From Sphaeroforma sirkka (taxonomy: Eukaryota; Opisthokonta; Ichthyosporea; Ichthyophonida): a stretch of 40,000 nucleotides of DNA. Below, piece by piece: positions 25,228 to 38,379 of this stretch. The DNA lies in NCBI GenBank assembly GCA_001586965.3, contig LUCW03000143.1, forward strand, positions 22,501 to 62,500, read 5' to 3'. The notes under the pieces were generated by a model. It ran no database searches. It was not told where the DNA came from and worked only from the letters and a program-made list of their open reading frames with translations. Within the stretch, counting starts at the first letter, position 1. Every line of letters starts with the position of its first letter. A program made the translations under genes and the position numbers.

Positions 25228-25292
25228 AGCAAGTCACTTAGTGATATGTATATTCTCACAAGTCACTCAGTGATATGTATATTCTCACCGTT
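25228..25292. repeat. 29-bp direct repeat, two copies
   Basis: AAGTCACTTAGTGATATGTA followed by TATTCTCAC is repeated once with a single T-to-C change. Confidence 0.85.
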
Positions 25293-26694
25293 TCATACGA
25301 GAAGCTATAGTAAACATATTAAATTCTAAGTAAAGTGATTATTTTTTACCTATGCCTCGTGGTATGTAAACGTGAAGATAGATATTGCCACATCTAACGC
25401 AATAGTTAGGGTGCTGAACATCTGACCAGAACCCCGCAATTATTCATAAGAAAGGGATGCAGATCCGAGGGTGAGGGGGGGGGGAATGCTGGGTTAGCCG
25501 GGATGGGCCTTTTCGTGTTGTTGGAGGCATGCAAAGTGCGCGTTTTAATATCTACCCAGGCGCAGCGGGGGGCATGTCGCATTGTATATGCGTCATGCAA
25601 AGAATGAGACATGGCAAAAGAATATGCAGAGTATGAACAGCGTTTAAATCTGCACTTGTTTTATTGTAAACATGCAACCTATGACGAACCACTCTCTAGT
25701 CTGTGCGGATATCGGACAGCAAGTACTGCCTTTGATCATATGTGATCGCATATTAATATAAATTTAAATCGACACCAAGTTCACAAGTTTGTGCGAAATA
25801 ACCATTCGCACTTCAATGACTCGCTTATTTTCCCGTGCCTACATCAAAGCCATTACTCTTCTACTTACTGTGTTCGTATTAGCCTATAACATCACAATAT
25901 AAGCCCATCTGTTTCGTGAACAAGACTCCCTCATGAGGCAAATAGTCTTCACAACACCTGCCTTTGCAAATCTCAATACAGATACCTACTCTATTGTCAC
26001 CGCCAGCCCCCGCTGCTTGTAGTGAAACAATTCTGCATCATGTTGGCATGAAACGCACTACAAAGTTTAGAAGCTAAGTTTGGCTGACGATTTATTTATA
26101 GCTAAATAATACTTGGTTCAGTGAATAGGGACCTATATACTGTATTGATTGTGTGGTTGACTGATAGGTATATTGTCGCTAATTTTCTCTTAAGCTAATA
26201 TCATATCACCAATAGACCCCAGGTACACAAAAGATTCTCGATCTTGCTTTCGCATTTTATTTTTTGCCTTCGTCCTGTACTATATTTCCAAGAGGTTTTC
26301 CCTGCCTCCTCCAGTGTGGTAGTTGAAGGCAACGCCCACGAAATCCAAAGCGAAAAATACATTATGTTTTAATTCCGCTTGATGTGACAGTTCAACTACA
26401 TAGGGGTAAACGAAGGTCAAATCGCTGTGGCTACTGATCACGTATAAATACTAGGCAACCCGGCTGGATTCTCATCAGCGAGATAGAATACGAATACAAA
26501 AGTTTAGCTCATAAAGATTAATATGTATAGTGCTGTCAAGATTCTTCATAAGGCCATATGTATAAACCCTGAAACCCTAGTGTTGAAATTCGTTATTACT
26601 TTCTCACTACTATCAGCACACTTCCATCGTAGCCGACTAGGTCGATTGCGCGAATGCCGTCAATGCGCACTAATGAAATGATAATGATTGACAT

Positions 26695-26700
26695 TTTATT
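26695..26700 (-). terminator. Candidate cyclophilin polyadenylation signal
   Basis: TTTATT on the plus strand is AATAAA on the minus strand, about 90 bp beyond the stop codon at 26791-26793. The spacing is suitable. Confidence 0.4.
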
Positions 26701-26790
26701 CTAAATTCTACTATAATCGCGATGCGGTTTCCAAACCACACGCTCTAGAGGACGCCGCAATCATCAACCCACACAGGCTGGCTGGGCGAC

Positions 26791-27149
26791 TCACTCTCCG
26801 CTGAACCAGTGGTGCTGATAATCTACACAAGAAAAACCCACAGAGTTAGAAGGAAATGGACAGTTACGATCATTGGATATTGTTCTCATTTCACTGGCTG
26901 TGTTCTTGACCGTTGGAATTGCCACAGGAGAGACCCAGACAATCAGTCGCAGGCGCTCGACATGATACTGTGAGACTACATTAAAAATAAGTGAACGGAC
27001 GGACACACAAGCATGTATACCTTTTCCAGAACGTCCAGTCCTTCCGTGACCTCTCCAAAGACCACATGTTTACCGGACAACTGTGTATGTACCGGATTTT
27101 TCATTGATTAGTATGATATTGATATATATATACATATATACAAATACAA

Positions 27150-27210
<61 letters not shown>

Positions 27211-29969
27211 AACATAAACATATACATATACATATACATATGTATATAATATGTAATATATATATATATGTGTGTGTGTGTGTGTATATTATACACTATA
27301 TATATATTTATATATATATATATATACATGATGTAATGGCTAGAAAGTGCGCGACGTAATGTACCTTACGCATCACAAACAGACCTTTGGTAACGGTGTA
27401 ATGGTCAGAAAGTACTGTGACGTGTTGGAGTTCTTGCCCGAATTGGCCATGGCCAAGAGTCCTGGTTTGTCCAGTTTCCTAAGCAATCCCTTTTTCTCGT
27501 CGTTGAATTTCTTGGCCCAAATGCTCTCACCCCCCGAGCCGTCAAAGCGAGTGATGTCGCCCCCTTGCAGTAGCTTACCCTGTAAACAAACAGCAGCGTA
27601 TCTATCAACAAATGAACACACTACATACATTAATGGTTCACAAACGCATCTCCATATATATAAACTGCACTGCTTTCGTTTGGTTTACAACCGGTTGGAC
27701 GGTACAGCACTTTACTACTCTACTTGTACATGGGTGAGCTCAATCAAACCACCCCACACAACGCTCCATCGGATGACAGCGTGCAAGCGACTCTGCGACG
27801 GTGCAGGAGGCTGCGTTCACTAGCACACTATCCACACACTATAGCGTTGTACTTATACTATAGCGTAGTACTTAAACTATAGCGTAGAACTTAAACTATA
27901 GCGATATACTTATACTATAACGTTGTACTTATATTATGCGGTTGTACTGCGCCATACTTATACTATAGCGTTGTACTTATACTATAGCGTTGTGCTTATG
28001 CAATGTGGTGAGATATGTGTGCTCGATAGCTCCAATCAACAGAGATGTGCTGCTCTGTGCAGGTAGGTGACAAGCAAGCACTACAGGCTATATGTGCACG
28101 GAAGACTACATACCTCAGACAGTCCGAATACACAGGCTGCCATGGCAGCAAGCACAGGCTACACATCAAGTACACGTATTGAGGGCATGTCGTGCGCAAA
28201 TCAGCGAGATATATACAATCACATGATAGGACAACAGCTTATGAAACAAACACGAATGAGTGGACAGAGGAAGAGACTAAAATAAACCCAATCACATCTC
28301 ATGGCGAATGCGCGGGTACAAGGAATCTGAGGTGATGGAGTGACAGAACAAATTTTCATAAATGCACATCTACGAGGTAAACATACAAAACACATACACG
28401 CGACAAACACACGCAACACACATACGTATAACAGACACGCAACACACACACGCTACACACACACGTAACACACACAAATACGGAACACGCGCACATAACA
28501 CACAAACGCACCTGAACTACGCGATGGATGAGACTGTCTTTGAAGTGCAGCTTGTTGGCTATCTTGCCAGCGCCCTTCTCTCCTGTGCATAACTGAGTGC
28601 AATAGTTCTCATTAGTTCATGCGGGAAGTAGACGTGGTATAAGAATAAGGGACAAATAAGTATGGTACACGGAATAAGTAGGTACAGTAAAACAAATTTT
28701 GCAAGGACAGTAGACAAGGCCTAATTGAAACCATGGCAAAGGGTGCGGAGGAGATTGAATGGTAGGTAGATCTAACCATCTATGCAATAAGCAACTATCC
28801 CCAGGGAACACACAGACTGGTTAGTCTTAGACTTCAAATGTAACCTAGCCATTAACCACCACCCTCATACATTCTGATATGAACAGCCACTGCTATGATA
28901 ACACAACCACGTGCAGTGAACAATGGCTGGCCATGGGGTTGTGCTCATGCAGAGCTTCGTAGACTACAAACCATCGACTGTGAGTCACGAAATGGTGTGT
29001 AGTGTTACGTGAGATACTAAGTGTACTGGTACGCACAACAATGGGACCTAGCCACAATTATCGCATCCTAAGATCACCGACAATACAGCCAGTCCAGTCA
29101 CGAACTATAACCCTTTCTAGAATCGGAACATCAGCATACGATGAATAGTCTCAGATCAGGTCAGAGGAGAAGGAGGAAGGAGCGCACATCAGCACATCCA
29201 GATCCTTAACTACATAACTGTTAACTACATCAGGCGCATGGGGTTGTTTGCAAGCTCTGCGGTGCACGATTGCTTCATGGGCTATCAAGGCACACCGCTG
29301 CACATGACACCGTGTCACGTCGTGATGGATTGGATTAGTGACATACATTGCGCATGTTCTCACATGTCTTGGGGCAGTCGGTGTCATTTAGCTCAACGAC
29401 CACTCGCCCTACGCGCAGAGTCTCTGGGGTGGTAAACAGCAGACCTTCCTGTACAGCGGGTGAAGGGGTGAGTGTTACAGCCGAGTCCATTGACAGGCAA
29501 GGGGGCCAAAAGCACACATTCAGGGACAGTTGTGCAGCGCAAGACTATGAGAGAACAAGGACAGGGCATAAACACACCCACTCGAACGCATACGCCACTT
29601 CTTGGTAATGTACGTGGACAAGCCTACAGCGTAGGCATGCATCCAAACAAGTATGATTTCAATACAACACGATTACCACAGTCGGTTTGTAAACCAAAAA
29701 AAGGACACCATCAATAGAGACACCAGAGTAACTTGACAGTGGTGAATGCACATGATGGTGCTGATTAAATGCTTGTTAATGAACAACCACCTGCAACATT
29801 GGAGTAAAACTATAAAAATGCACTTACACATACACCATATCTAATAGATACACAAGCACACACATTCACACCCACACCAACGCCCATATATATATATATA
29901 TATATCAACATAAATATATAAATATTCGAATTTATAATTAAATATATATATATATACTTATATTTAAAT

Positions 29970-30018
<49 letters not shown>

Positions 30019-30619
30019 CACCTAAATATATTATGTATTGTACAATGATTTATATATATATATATATATATATATAAATATATATGTATATATATACATA
30101 TACATGCATATGTACATGTACGTAATAAATCTGCACATGCACATCATATGTATATATATACATATATAAATATATATATAATAATATATAATATATAATA
30201 ATATATATATATATATATATATATACAATATATAATAATATATACGTTTGATATTATTATACATACATATATATTATTAATGATGTTACGTATGCATGTA
30301 TATGCAATGTGCCATTACATGTATATCTGTATACATGCATATGAGATCAAAACACATATATAACATGATTAATAGCCATATAATAACCATATTATAATAA
30401 TACATATAATATACATAATATATACATAACACAACATACATATATATGTGCAATATTATAACATGTAATGTGCCAATACATGTTGTGCATTATGTATACA
30501 TATTTGCATGTCACGTACGTACGTCATCATGCCAGCATATATCATATAACATACATACAATATGCATATATACATGCATATATATATATAATATATATAC
30601 ATATATAATAATAATATAC

Positions 30620-30670
<51 letters not shown>

Positions 30671-30706
30671 TGCAATGCATGTACATACGCATACATACAT
30701 ACATAT

Positions 30707-30797
<91 letters not shown>

Positions 30798-31219
30798 AAA
30801 GATAGATAGATCGATAGATATAGATAGATTGATATATATATATATATATAACTACTTATACCGAAGGACCTGTACCTAAACAACTCTGCGTAGTCCTAGC
30901 TTGCGACCAGGATATGCAGGTATATCTCTAATTGAAATAGCAGATGCACAATAGTACATTATTTTTATATAACCGGTGCAACATTCCCTATCCCGAGAGC
31001 TGGCTTATCACATACCGTCAATTCTGGGTTGGTACTGTGATACTCACGTAAGCTTTCTTTCTGTTCGTCGTCTAGATCCTTCGGCTGTGTGGCAACACCA
31101 AATAGCATTGGTGTGGTTCTCGCACAATAATCAGTGGTCTGTTCATATTGGGCTGTTTGGCTTGCAAAATCTTCTTTACTCCCCATATTGAGGTCCAGGT
31201 ATATTAAAGTTTTACTCAT
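26791..31219 (-). CDS. Cyclophilin-type peptidyl-prolyl cis-trans isomerase with N-terminal extension
   Basis: Exons in transcript order: 31219-31016, 29448-29347, 28592-28512, 27579-27385, 27080-27021, 26967-26791; every junction is phase 0 with GT-AG; about 272 residues. The first exon (68 residues, [18 protein letters not shown]...) is a charged extension not typical of the core fold. The cyclophilin domain runs from about residue 80: [90 protein letters not shown]. The catalytic Arg (HRVV), Gln (QGGD) and the His of GKHVVFG remain. The drug-contact Trp of cyclophilin A appears absent, so cyclosporin binding may be weak (inference). DCPKTCEN and the C-terminal layout recall PPIL6 or kinetoplastid cyclophilins. 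The last exon is least certain: an alternative end [10 protein letters not shown] could follow a further tiny splice. Confidence 0.9.
27120..27328. repeat. (CATATA)n and (TA)n microsatellites in cyclophilin intron 4
   Basis: A hexanucleotide CATATA array (about 27146-27240) is followed by TA and GTGT tracts. It lies between the exon ending at 27385 and the exon starting at 27080 on the minus strand. Confidence 0.92.
27329..27430 (-). repeat. 64-bp-offset duplication of a cyclophilin exon end
   Basis: On the minus strand the exon end ACGTCACAGTACTTTCTGAC then CATTACA (coding TSQYFLTIT) recurs in the downstream intron at 27329-27361 as ACGTCGCGCACTTTCTAGCC then ATTACA. About 25 of 30 bases match. 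The true donor GTCTGT (27384) lies between the two copies. Confidence 0.8.
27830..28003. repeat. 19-bp minisatellite in cyclophilin intron 3
   Basis: About nine units of ACTATAGCGTTGTACTTAT (plus-strand view) with small variants such as GTAGTACTTAA. Confidence 0.9.
28372..28512. repeat. CA-rich degenerate repeat in cyclophilin intron 3
   Basis: AACACACACACG/CGCAACACACATACG-type units run up to the donor of the exon ending at 28512 on the minus strand, giving a GT-rich intron start in the transcript. Confidence 0.7.
29880..30300. repeat. (TA)n/AT-rich block in cyclophilin intron 1
   Basis: Several TA and ATAATA tracts inside the 1.57-kb first intron (31015 down to 29449). No exon-like sequence seen. 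Confidence 0.88.
30560..30860. repeat. (TA)n then GATA repeats in cyclophilin intron 1
   Basis: Long TA tracts (about 30640-30668 and 30710-30794) are followed by GATAGATAGATCGATAGATA, a short GATA-type tetranucleotide run. Confidence 0.92.
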
Positions 31220-31838
31220 CTTGCAGAATTATTGATACTGAGACACAGTGCAACACGTATCTATAGTACCGTTTATTTAACTGATGTCCTGCCAGGCGCC
31301 AGCTATGCATTATATTATTTGTTTATACTTGTCTAAAAATATGTATGAAATGTTCGGGGTGATCTGATGTATTTATTACGCCTATGAATATATGAATTCA
31401 AGAAAAATTATGAAAAGTGATGACTTCCAAAGTATTCATTGAAAATCAATATCTATTATTAGAATGTAGTAGTAAAATGATTGGATGTTACTATACCTTG
31501 TCGTATATTTACAATTTACAACATATCGTCTATCATACTAGGTAAGAGAAAAAGTTAACAACATTGTTTACGACACTATGCGATGAGTACTGTATTGAAA
31601 AAAAAAAATATAGAAGCGTTTGTATTGGCCTATTGGGTTCAAGGTGTGCACATGTGTATTCTCTATTTTGTGGTGACGCTCAGCCAGCGTCAGAAATCCA
31701 TCGCATCGCCCGCAGGAGCGTACTAGGTTTCGGCATGTGTTTATTTAGATTTCGGAAATATAAGCTATACATTGCCAACGGGCCAGTACAGTTCACGTAG
31801 CAGATACACACACCGTAACTCACACTAACGTGCACATC
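31220..31838. promoter_or_regulatory. Divergent spacer between cyclophilin and NOG1 starts
   Basis: This 619-bp region separates two head-to-head start codons and must contain both 5' UTRs and promoters unless non-coding exons extend elsewhere. It is moderately AT-rich, with an A9 run near 31599-31607 and no long microsatellite, in contrast to nearly all other non-coding DNA in the window. No defined promoter element is certain. Confidence 0.45.
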
Positions 31839-32803
31839 ATGTCACACTATAACTTTAAGTCCATCACGGTGGTGCCCACTGCCAGTGATTTCATTGACAT
31901 AACACTTTCAAAGACACAGAGAAAAACACCTACGGTGGTACATCCCGGATATGCCATTGCTCGTATCCGCTCGTTTTATATGCGCAAAGTCAAATTCACA
32001 CAGCAAAACTACCACGACCGCCTACAGGCCATTCTCGATCAATTCCCTAAGCTAGATGACATCCATCCTTTCTATGCAGATCTGATGAATGTCTTGTACG
32101 ACCGAGACCACTACAAACTCGCACTTGCCCAACTCAATACAGCATGTCAGTTAATCGACAATGTAGCCAAGGATTACAACCGTCTTTTGAAGTTCGGAGA
32201 TTCTCTATACAGATGTAAGCAGTTGAAACGTGCTGCACTCGGTCGCATGTGCACAATCATGAAGCGCCAGAACGGCTCACTACAGTATCTAGAACAGGTC
32301 AGGCAACATTTGGGCCGTCTACCATCAATCGACCCCAACACCCGTACTCTCATTCTGTGCGGATTCCCCAATGTGGGCAAGTCCAGTTTCATGAACAAGG
32401 TCACACGTGCCGATGTGGATGTGCAGCCATATGCGTTCACAACCAAATCGTTATTTGTGGGTCATATGGACTACAGATATGTGCGGTGGCAAGTGATTGA
32501 CACACCTGGTGTGTTGGATCAGCCCTTAGAGCGAAGAAATACCATTGAGATGCAAGGTGTCACAGCACTCGCACATTTGAGAGCCACCATCCTCTATGTC
32601 ATGGATGTCAGTGAACAGTGTGGATACTCGCTGAAAGAACAGGTATGTAAACTATCGTATTTGCGCGCATGTGGTTGCTGACGGCGCCTACTTTCGCTGT
32701 TTGAAAGGTTTGTTCATCTTGACATTGAGACAGTTGATTTGTAGGTGATGCTATGTTTGTGTATGGTGCTTCTACAAGTTCCATTCAAGTGACCCGCATA
32801 TAA

Positions 32804-32847
<44 letters not shown>

Positions 32848-33202
32848 GCGAGTGATTCGATGGTGCCATAAAAAGAATAAAACATCAACTATATATATAT
32901 ATATATGTATAATCATTGTATGTGTATTGTTTTATTCCCGTCTATGAAAACAAACACGCACACAAACATATTATATATATTAATGCTAATACGCGTATAA
33001 TATATAAACATTCATATTATTGGTATATGTATCATATCAATAAGTAGTAATCTATCACCCGATTAATATTCCTACATGTACATTTTTGGGAGCGTGTATG
33101 TGTATACATTTCTTTACACAGTATAAGTATATACGCTATTTATTTCTATTTCGTTACTTACACGCACACTCGCGGGCGTACCCAGCACGAACACGCGTAA
33201 AG

Positions 33203-33244
<42 letters not shown>

Positions 33245-35675
33245 TTGTAATCATGTTTTAGAGTTTTATGTATATATGTGTTTATGTAGATGATTTATAT
33301 ATATATATATATATATATAATTTTATTTTCAAAGTAGTTGTCTGTGTACACCATGCATATATGCAGCCGCAAATACATCTAAAAAGAATATACGCACACA
33401 AAATAACGACATACGCACGTATATATATATATATTTATAGATATACGATTTTTATATACGATTTCAATGCATGTGTGTAGTCGTAGGAATTTATTTGTTA
33501 CGTCATAAAAAGTTTGAACATGAATATTCATATAGTTTCCGAGTACATGTTTTTATGTATCTCGTTTGTTAGTATGTATGTAAATATATATAGATTAGCT
33601 GTCTATTGATTCTCTGCAAGTAGTGATGTGCTGTTGTATTGGTTGATGTGGGTATTCGATGTGTATTATAATTTGGTTGTAGCTCGAGGCTTGTCGCACA
33701 TTTCTGTCCGTTCGCGGCCTATAAAGTTGAAGATATTAAATCTAAGGGAAGTAAGTTGCACCAAAAGTTAAAACAGAAAGCATCAACGCCTCGCGTCTCT
33801 TGTGCATGAATGACTTCGGACTATGGCTCACCGACCGATTGCGCGTGACTTCTCATCTATACACAGGTGGATTTGTTCAAGAACATCAAGGCGCTCTTTG
33901 CCAACAAGCCCGTCATGCTACTACTTAACAAGGCCGACATTACCCGCCCAGCCGACCTTTCCGAGGAAGACCAACAATTACTAAAGACGCTAGCAGAAGA
34001 AAACCCTGAAGTGGAGGTCAATGTCATGTCAACGCTCACAGGCGAGGGCGTGACGGAGGTCAAGACGCGTGCGTGCGATCGCCTCATGGCCATGCGCGTG
34101 GAGAACAAGATGAAGACAGGCAAGGCCAACGACGTGCTCAACCGCGTGACTGTGGGTATGCCCAAGGCACGCGACACCAAGGAACGGCCGGCGTTCATCC
34201 CCGCGGGTGTGGCGGAGAAAAAGGCGGCTATGGTCACGGGCGACCAACCCAAGCGCAGGACGCTGCAAGACAAATACCTGGAGGACGGCCCAGACTACGA
34301 CTTTGACATCAGAGAGCACCACGACCTGGCCAACCCCGAGTGGAAGTTCGACCCCATCCCGGAGATTTTGGACGGCAAGAATGTCCAGGACTTTATTGAC
34401 CCAGAAATCATGCGGCGACTGGAGGAGCTAGAGGCCGAGGAAGACGAGCGTATTGCCAACGGCGTGTATGACAGCGAAGACGACGACATGGACGAGAACG
34501 AAGCAGAGCTACACGAACTCGCCAGCAAGATCAGGCACAAGAAGGTCATGATAGTCAACGAACACCGCGAGAACAAGCGCTTTGCCGGCTCGCAGATGCC
34601 CAGGGCTGGTCTCGCGCATCTCAAGAAGCGCAGTGAGCTGGAAGACCACTTATCTGGCCTGGGCATTGATGTCAAACCCCGTGGACGTGGTATGTCGTTA
34701 CTACGTTATATATATATATATATATATCCGAGCATATAAGTGTTCTTGTGTATGTTGTTTGTCACTTAATTGTTGTTTGTTCTTGTTGTGCGTGGAGGTA
34801 GGTTCTTTTGATGATATTCAGGACTTAGGAGATATGGCAATAGAGCAGGCAATTGTGGGCAGCGTGATGAGAGCTGCAATATTAAACCTGGTCCTATCCG
34901 CACACAGAAAAGTACGTAAACTACACTTGCTCAATACTTGGGAACGGTTTCACTACCGTACGAATCAGTTGTATGCAAAAGAAGAGGAGGGCTTGCATTT
35001 CAAATGTACACCGTGTGTAATTGAGCATCTGCCATACTCTCTAAATCCAGCGTACGTAGCTAAGCATCCTCCCTTTGTATTGTTGCATCCACAGATATGG
35101 CTGAGGACGAAGAACCATCCCGTGGACGATCCAAGACGCCCGCACAGAACCGCAAGAGGAAACGTGGTGAGAGCGAGGCCGTTGAAGGCGCCCCACAGGA
35201 CGGCCCGGCGGTGCACGGCAAGAGCGTGGCACGTGCACGCTCAGTGTCACGTGCTGTGTCCACCAAGCGCACGCGTGAGGACACGGGTGTAATGGACGTC
35301 AAGCAGAAGGCCAAGACGAATGAGATCATGAAGTTGAAGCAACGTCCTATGATCCGAGCGGTAAGTATAGGACCTGATCTAATTGGGTTCTACTGTTTTG
35401 TTTGTTGTGCCGTTTGTACGCACTTGTGCTGATATCCGGGTTGCAATGTTGTACTATACTCGAGGCGAGTCTATGCAAGTTATCTTGTTAACTACATGCT
35501 TCAATGGATATGAAACCTACTGACCATGTACATATTCTAATGTTTTGTGCTAAATTTCACGCTTAATTTTCTCTTACAGGGTAAGGCCGGTGAGGCCGAT
35601 CGACATATTGGTACCAAGATGCCCAAGCACTTATTCAGTGGCAAGCGTGGTAACGGAAAGACGGACAGACGTTAA
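31839..35675 (+). CDS. NOG1: Nucleolar GTP-binding protein 1 (60S ribosome biogenesis GTPase)
   Basis: Exons: 31839-32642, 33867-34689, 35095-35360, 35580-35675; phases agree; 662 residues (yeast Nog1 647, human GTPBP4 634). N-terminal helical domain [20 protein letters not shown] to about residue 165. OBG/Nog-type G domain: G1 GFPNVGKS, G3 DTPG in [12 protein letters not shown]4 NKAD, G5-like MSTLTGEG. Exon 1 ends at SLKEQ inside the G domain. Then come the conserved [22 protein letters not shown] stretch, an acidic segment, and a basic Arg/Ser/Lys-rich tail ending [30 protein letters not shown], matching the family C-terminus. Known role: pre-60S assembly and nucleolar export steps. ATG 31839 gives the conserved N-terminus. 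The frame stays open into intron 2 (34690-35094), but the donor GTATGT and the homologous tail favour splicing. Confidence 0.97.
32800..33440. repeat. Short (TA)n arrays in NOG1 intron 1
   Basis: TA tracts at about 32800-32846, 32890-32910, 33200-33244 and 33295-33320, with GTGTGT next to them, lie in the 1.2-kb intron 32643-33866. No exon was detected there. Confidence 0.85.
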
Positions 35676-35902
35676 ATATAATGGAGCACACGACGTGCGT
35701 AGTTGAGCTGCACAACGCCGTGTGTGCTGTAGTAGGATGATAGTATTATGACCATCTACACATGGGAACTGCCTTCTTCAAGATTAGAGTTGGTTTTGGC
35801 GTGCGTCAACGGCAAATGAATATATGAAGTAATTTAAATGGATAACAGGAGGAGCCTTAGGAGGGTGCTTGATGTCCATGAAATTGTAAATTGGTTAGTC
35901 GC

Positions 35903-35908
35903 AATAAA
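35903..35908 (+). terminator. Candidate NOG1 polyadenylation signal
   Basis: AATAAA about 230 bp after the stop at 35673-35675; first canonical hexamer downstream. Confidence 0.45.
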
Positions 35909-36351
35909 CTTGTACAATTATGCGAAATGATTCTGGGCGCATTTGACCTGGGAAGGTGTACTTTGACCTCTACACCTCTACGGGGAGGCACCTGGTAATA
36001 CTTACTACAAGAGATGTACAATGCGTTGTATTGGGATTTAATCGCAGATGGTTAGTATCGATGACATAAGCGCAACTAGGGTTGTCGCTCAATGGTTTCT
36101 ATACCTCCGGACATTTTAGGACGATACGTTGGGTTGTCGTTCTGGTTAATGTATTATTTGTTCAACTTTCATAAGGCTATGATTGTTCCGGTGGCAAAAA
36201 CAGATATACCAACGTCCTGGATTGTAATCATCTGTTTAATTACAGTTATCCGATTAATGCACTCATAACTGCTTCTATGATGCTACATACCAAATAAAGT
36301 TCACTAGGATGTAAATGTTTACTGTGAACTATTATGCCATACAATATGAAA

Positions 36352-36368
36352 ACCCTAAGATTTAGGGT
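36352..36368. repeat. Palindromic telomere-like motif
   Basis: ACCCTAA, a three-base spacer GAT, then TTAGGGT: perfect 7-bp inverted arms made of the telomere-type heptamer. Confidence 0.5.
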
Positions 36369-37040
36369 GGCGTGTTATCGCAGGAAAATCTTGCGTTGAA
36401 GGTTATGAGGAAAATGATCATTTTTTATTTTTCGTCGCATGCAGACAATATGAGCAGTCATATTATAGACATACAATAGCATTATTATTATAAACGAAAC
36501 CATACAACTTCATAATTTACGCAGAATGATGCTCATCAAATATCCAGCACATACCACTATTTCGACTCCCTATATATCGGTCGATCTAAGGAGCGCCACA
36601 TCACAGACTAACATCTCCCTTGCACACACGATTGAGATCGAGATAAGAGCGAGTGTCAGGGAGGGTACGTGTTTACCAGTGTTTTACGGAACGAAGCTCT
36701 GGTTGCTTATGAATGGTCTCGGTTGTGGGATAAACCGAATCAGAAACGGCTGGGCGTGTTGTAATCCTAATGGTAATTATTCAAAGTTTATTATCTGATG
36801 ACGGAACAATACCGGTCTTTTCACTTCATTTTTATGTTGTTGGCGTCTTCAGCTGAGGTACACTTTGATATTGCAATATGTTTCCGAAGATATACATGCT
36901 GTACTTACTGTGCTTGCTGAATCCGAATCAAATTGATGATGTTTAGTTAGAGTGCGGAGATATGTAATTGCGTGGTGTGGTATTTTATCTTGCCGTTATG
37001 TCTAATTTTGCCAGTCATACATGGAATCAGTCGAATATCC

Positions 37041-37057
37041 GGGGGGGAGGGGGGGGG
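37041..37057. other. G-run (G7-A-G9), possible quadruplex
   Basis: Sixteen G in seventeen bases are followed at once by TATATATA. A potential quadruplex or replication-slippage site, or a homopolymer call of uncertain length. Confidence 0.5.
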
Positions 37058-37264
37058 TATATATATGATATTCGTGTGCACTAAATCACAACAACACAGG
37101 CACACACAAACACCTTTCCACATACTCGCTCGCACATATATTCTGACACAAATACACACCCACATACTCACACGCATGTGTAACGGACTTTAAAAGCGAC
37201 TAACAAAGCCTAACAAAGATTATCTTGCCAGTAGCGTGATCTTGTGAGACATGTACACACACAC

Positions 37265-37273
37265 ATATATATA

Positions 37274-37361
<88 letters not shown>

Positions 37362-37402
37362 AGGTATGTAATGCAATGTATATATAATATGTGTGCATGT
37401 AT

Positions 37403-37473
<71 letters not shown>

Positions 37474-37794
37474 CATACATATATATATATATTATATAAT
37501 ACATAATATATATATATATAATAATAATAAATATATATATATATAATATTATATATCATATATATATTTACATATATATATATATAATATATATTATTAT
37601 ATATATACATACATATATATATAGCAATATATATATATTATACATAACATACATATACATGCATTATTATGTGCGTAAACAGATATTTATATATATACCA
37701 TAATATTTTTATTTATATATATATATAATAATAGCATACATATATAATATATATAACATAATAATATATATATATATATATATATATCAATATA

Positions 37795-37825
<31 letters not shown>

Positions 37826-37840
37826 CGCAACAATACACCG
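37265..37840. repeat. Large (TA)n/AT-rich microsatellite block
   Basis: Alternating long TA tracts and ATAATATTAT segments over almost 600 bp, intergenic. Further CATA/CACA repeats continue to about 38107. Confidence 0.93.
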
Positions 37841-38070
37841 TGCATGCTGCGTGCATGCACGTAGACAATGCATGGACAAATACATGCGCACATGGATACA
37901 CACTCATACACACGCATACACATACATACATATATATACATCTATATGTAATGGTCAGGCGTTCGTTTACGCACATATATGTAGGTATGTCTACATACAT
38001 AAATGCATACACACATACATACATACGTACATTTTATACATTTACACATACTGACACTTGCGCACACATG

Positions 38071-38110
<40 letters not shown>

Positions 38111-38379
38111 ATACTGGCTTTGATTTTGGCTCACTGACCTGAATGGGTTTGATCGGCTTCACTATATATTTATACAATAATGTGATGTTATTTTTTTTAT
38201 TCTGCTTGTAGGGCGTATTCAGTGTGGCCTGCAGTTCTGGTGCGCCGCGCATATCATCATTGTCTGCGAAAGCAACTGCCAGTAATATAAGTTATTTTCT
38301 CACACTACGAAGAACTGCTTGGAGTATACTTCGCGGTGTTAGATTATTACCCTTTCGAGACACTTATACACACAGAAAA

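Larger units (their letters stand above)
23059..26790. other. Intergenic spacer, NFU1 to cyclophilin (tail-to-tail)
   Basis: No gene supported in 3.7 kb. Two minisatellite families (about 23.54-24.36 kb and 24.68-25.11 kb) and a short two-copy repeat (about 25230-25290) are described separately. A G-rich run lies near 25470-25483. The stretch 25500-26690 is unremarkable, with AT-rich unique sequence and telomere-like AACCCTGAAACCCTAG near 26566. Confidence 0.6.
35676..38211. other. Intergenic spacer, NOG1 to PPOX-like gene
   Basis: No gene supported. 35676-36950 is mostly unique sequence. An open frame at 36526-36798 has no recognisable domain. A telomere-motif palindrome at 36352-36368, a G-run at 37041-37057 and a large AT block at 37265-37840 are listed separately. 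An upstream exon of the next gene could be hidden here. Confidence 0.5.

Noticed and set aside
34029-34675. Antisense and alternate-frame open frames over NOG1 exon 2
   Set aside because: Shadows of the GC-richer coding exon; they lack domain similarity, whereas the plus frame matches NOG1 throughout.
36526-36798. 90-residue open frame in the NOG1-PPOX spacer
   Set aside because: No recognisable domain, no clear splice context, and length is unremarkable; left as unannotated.
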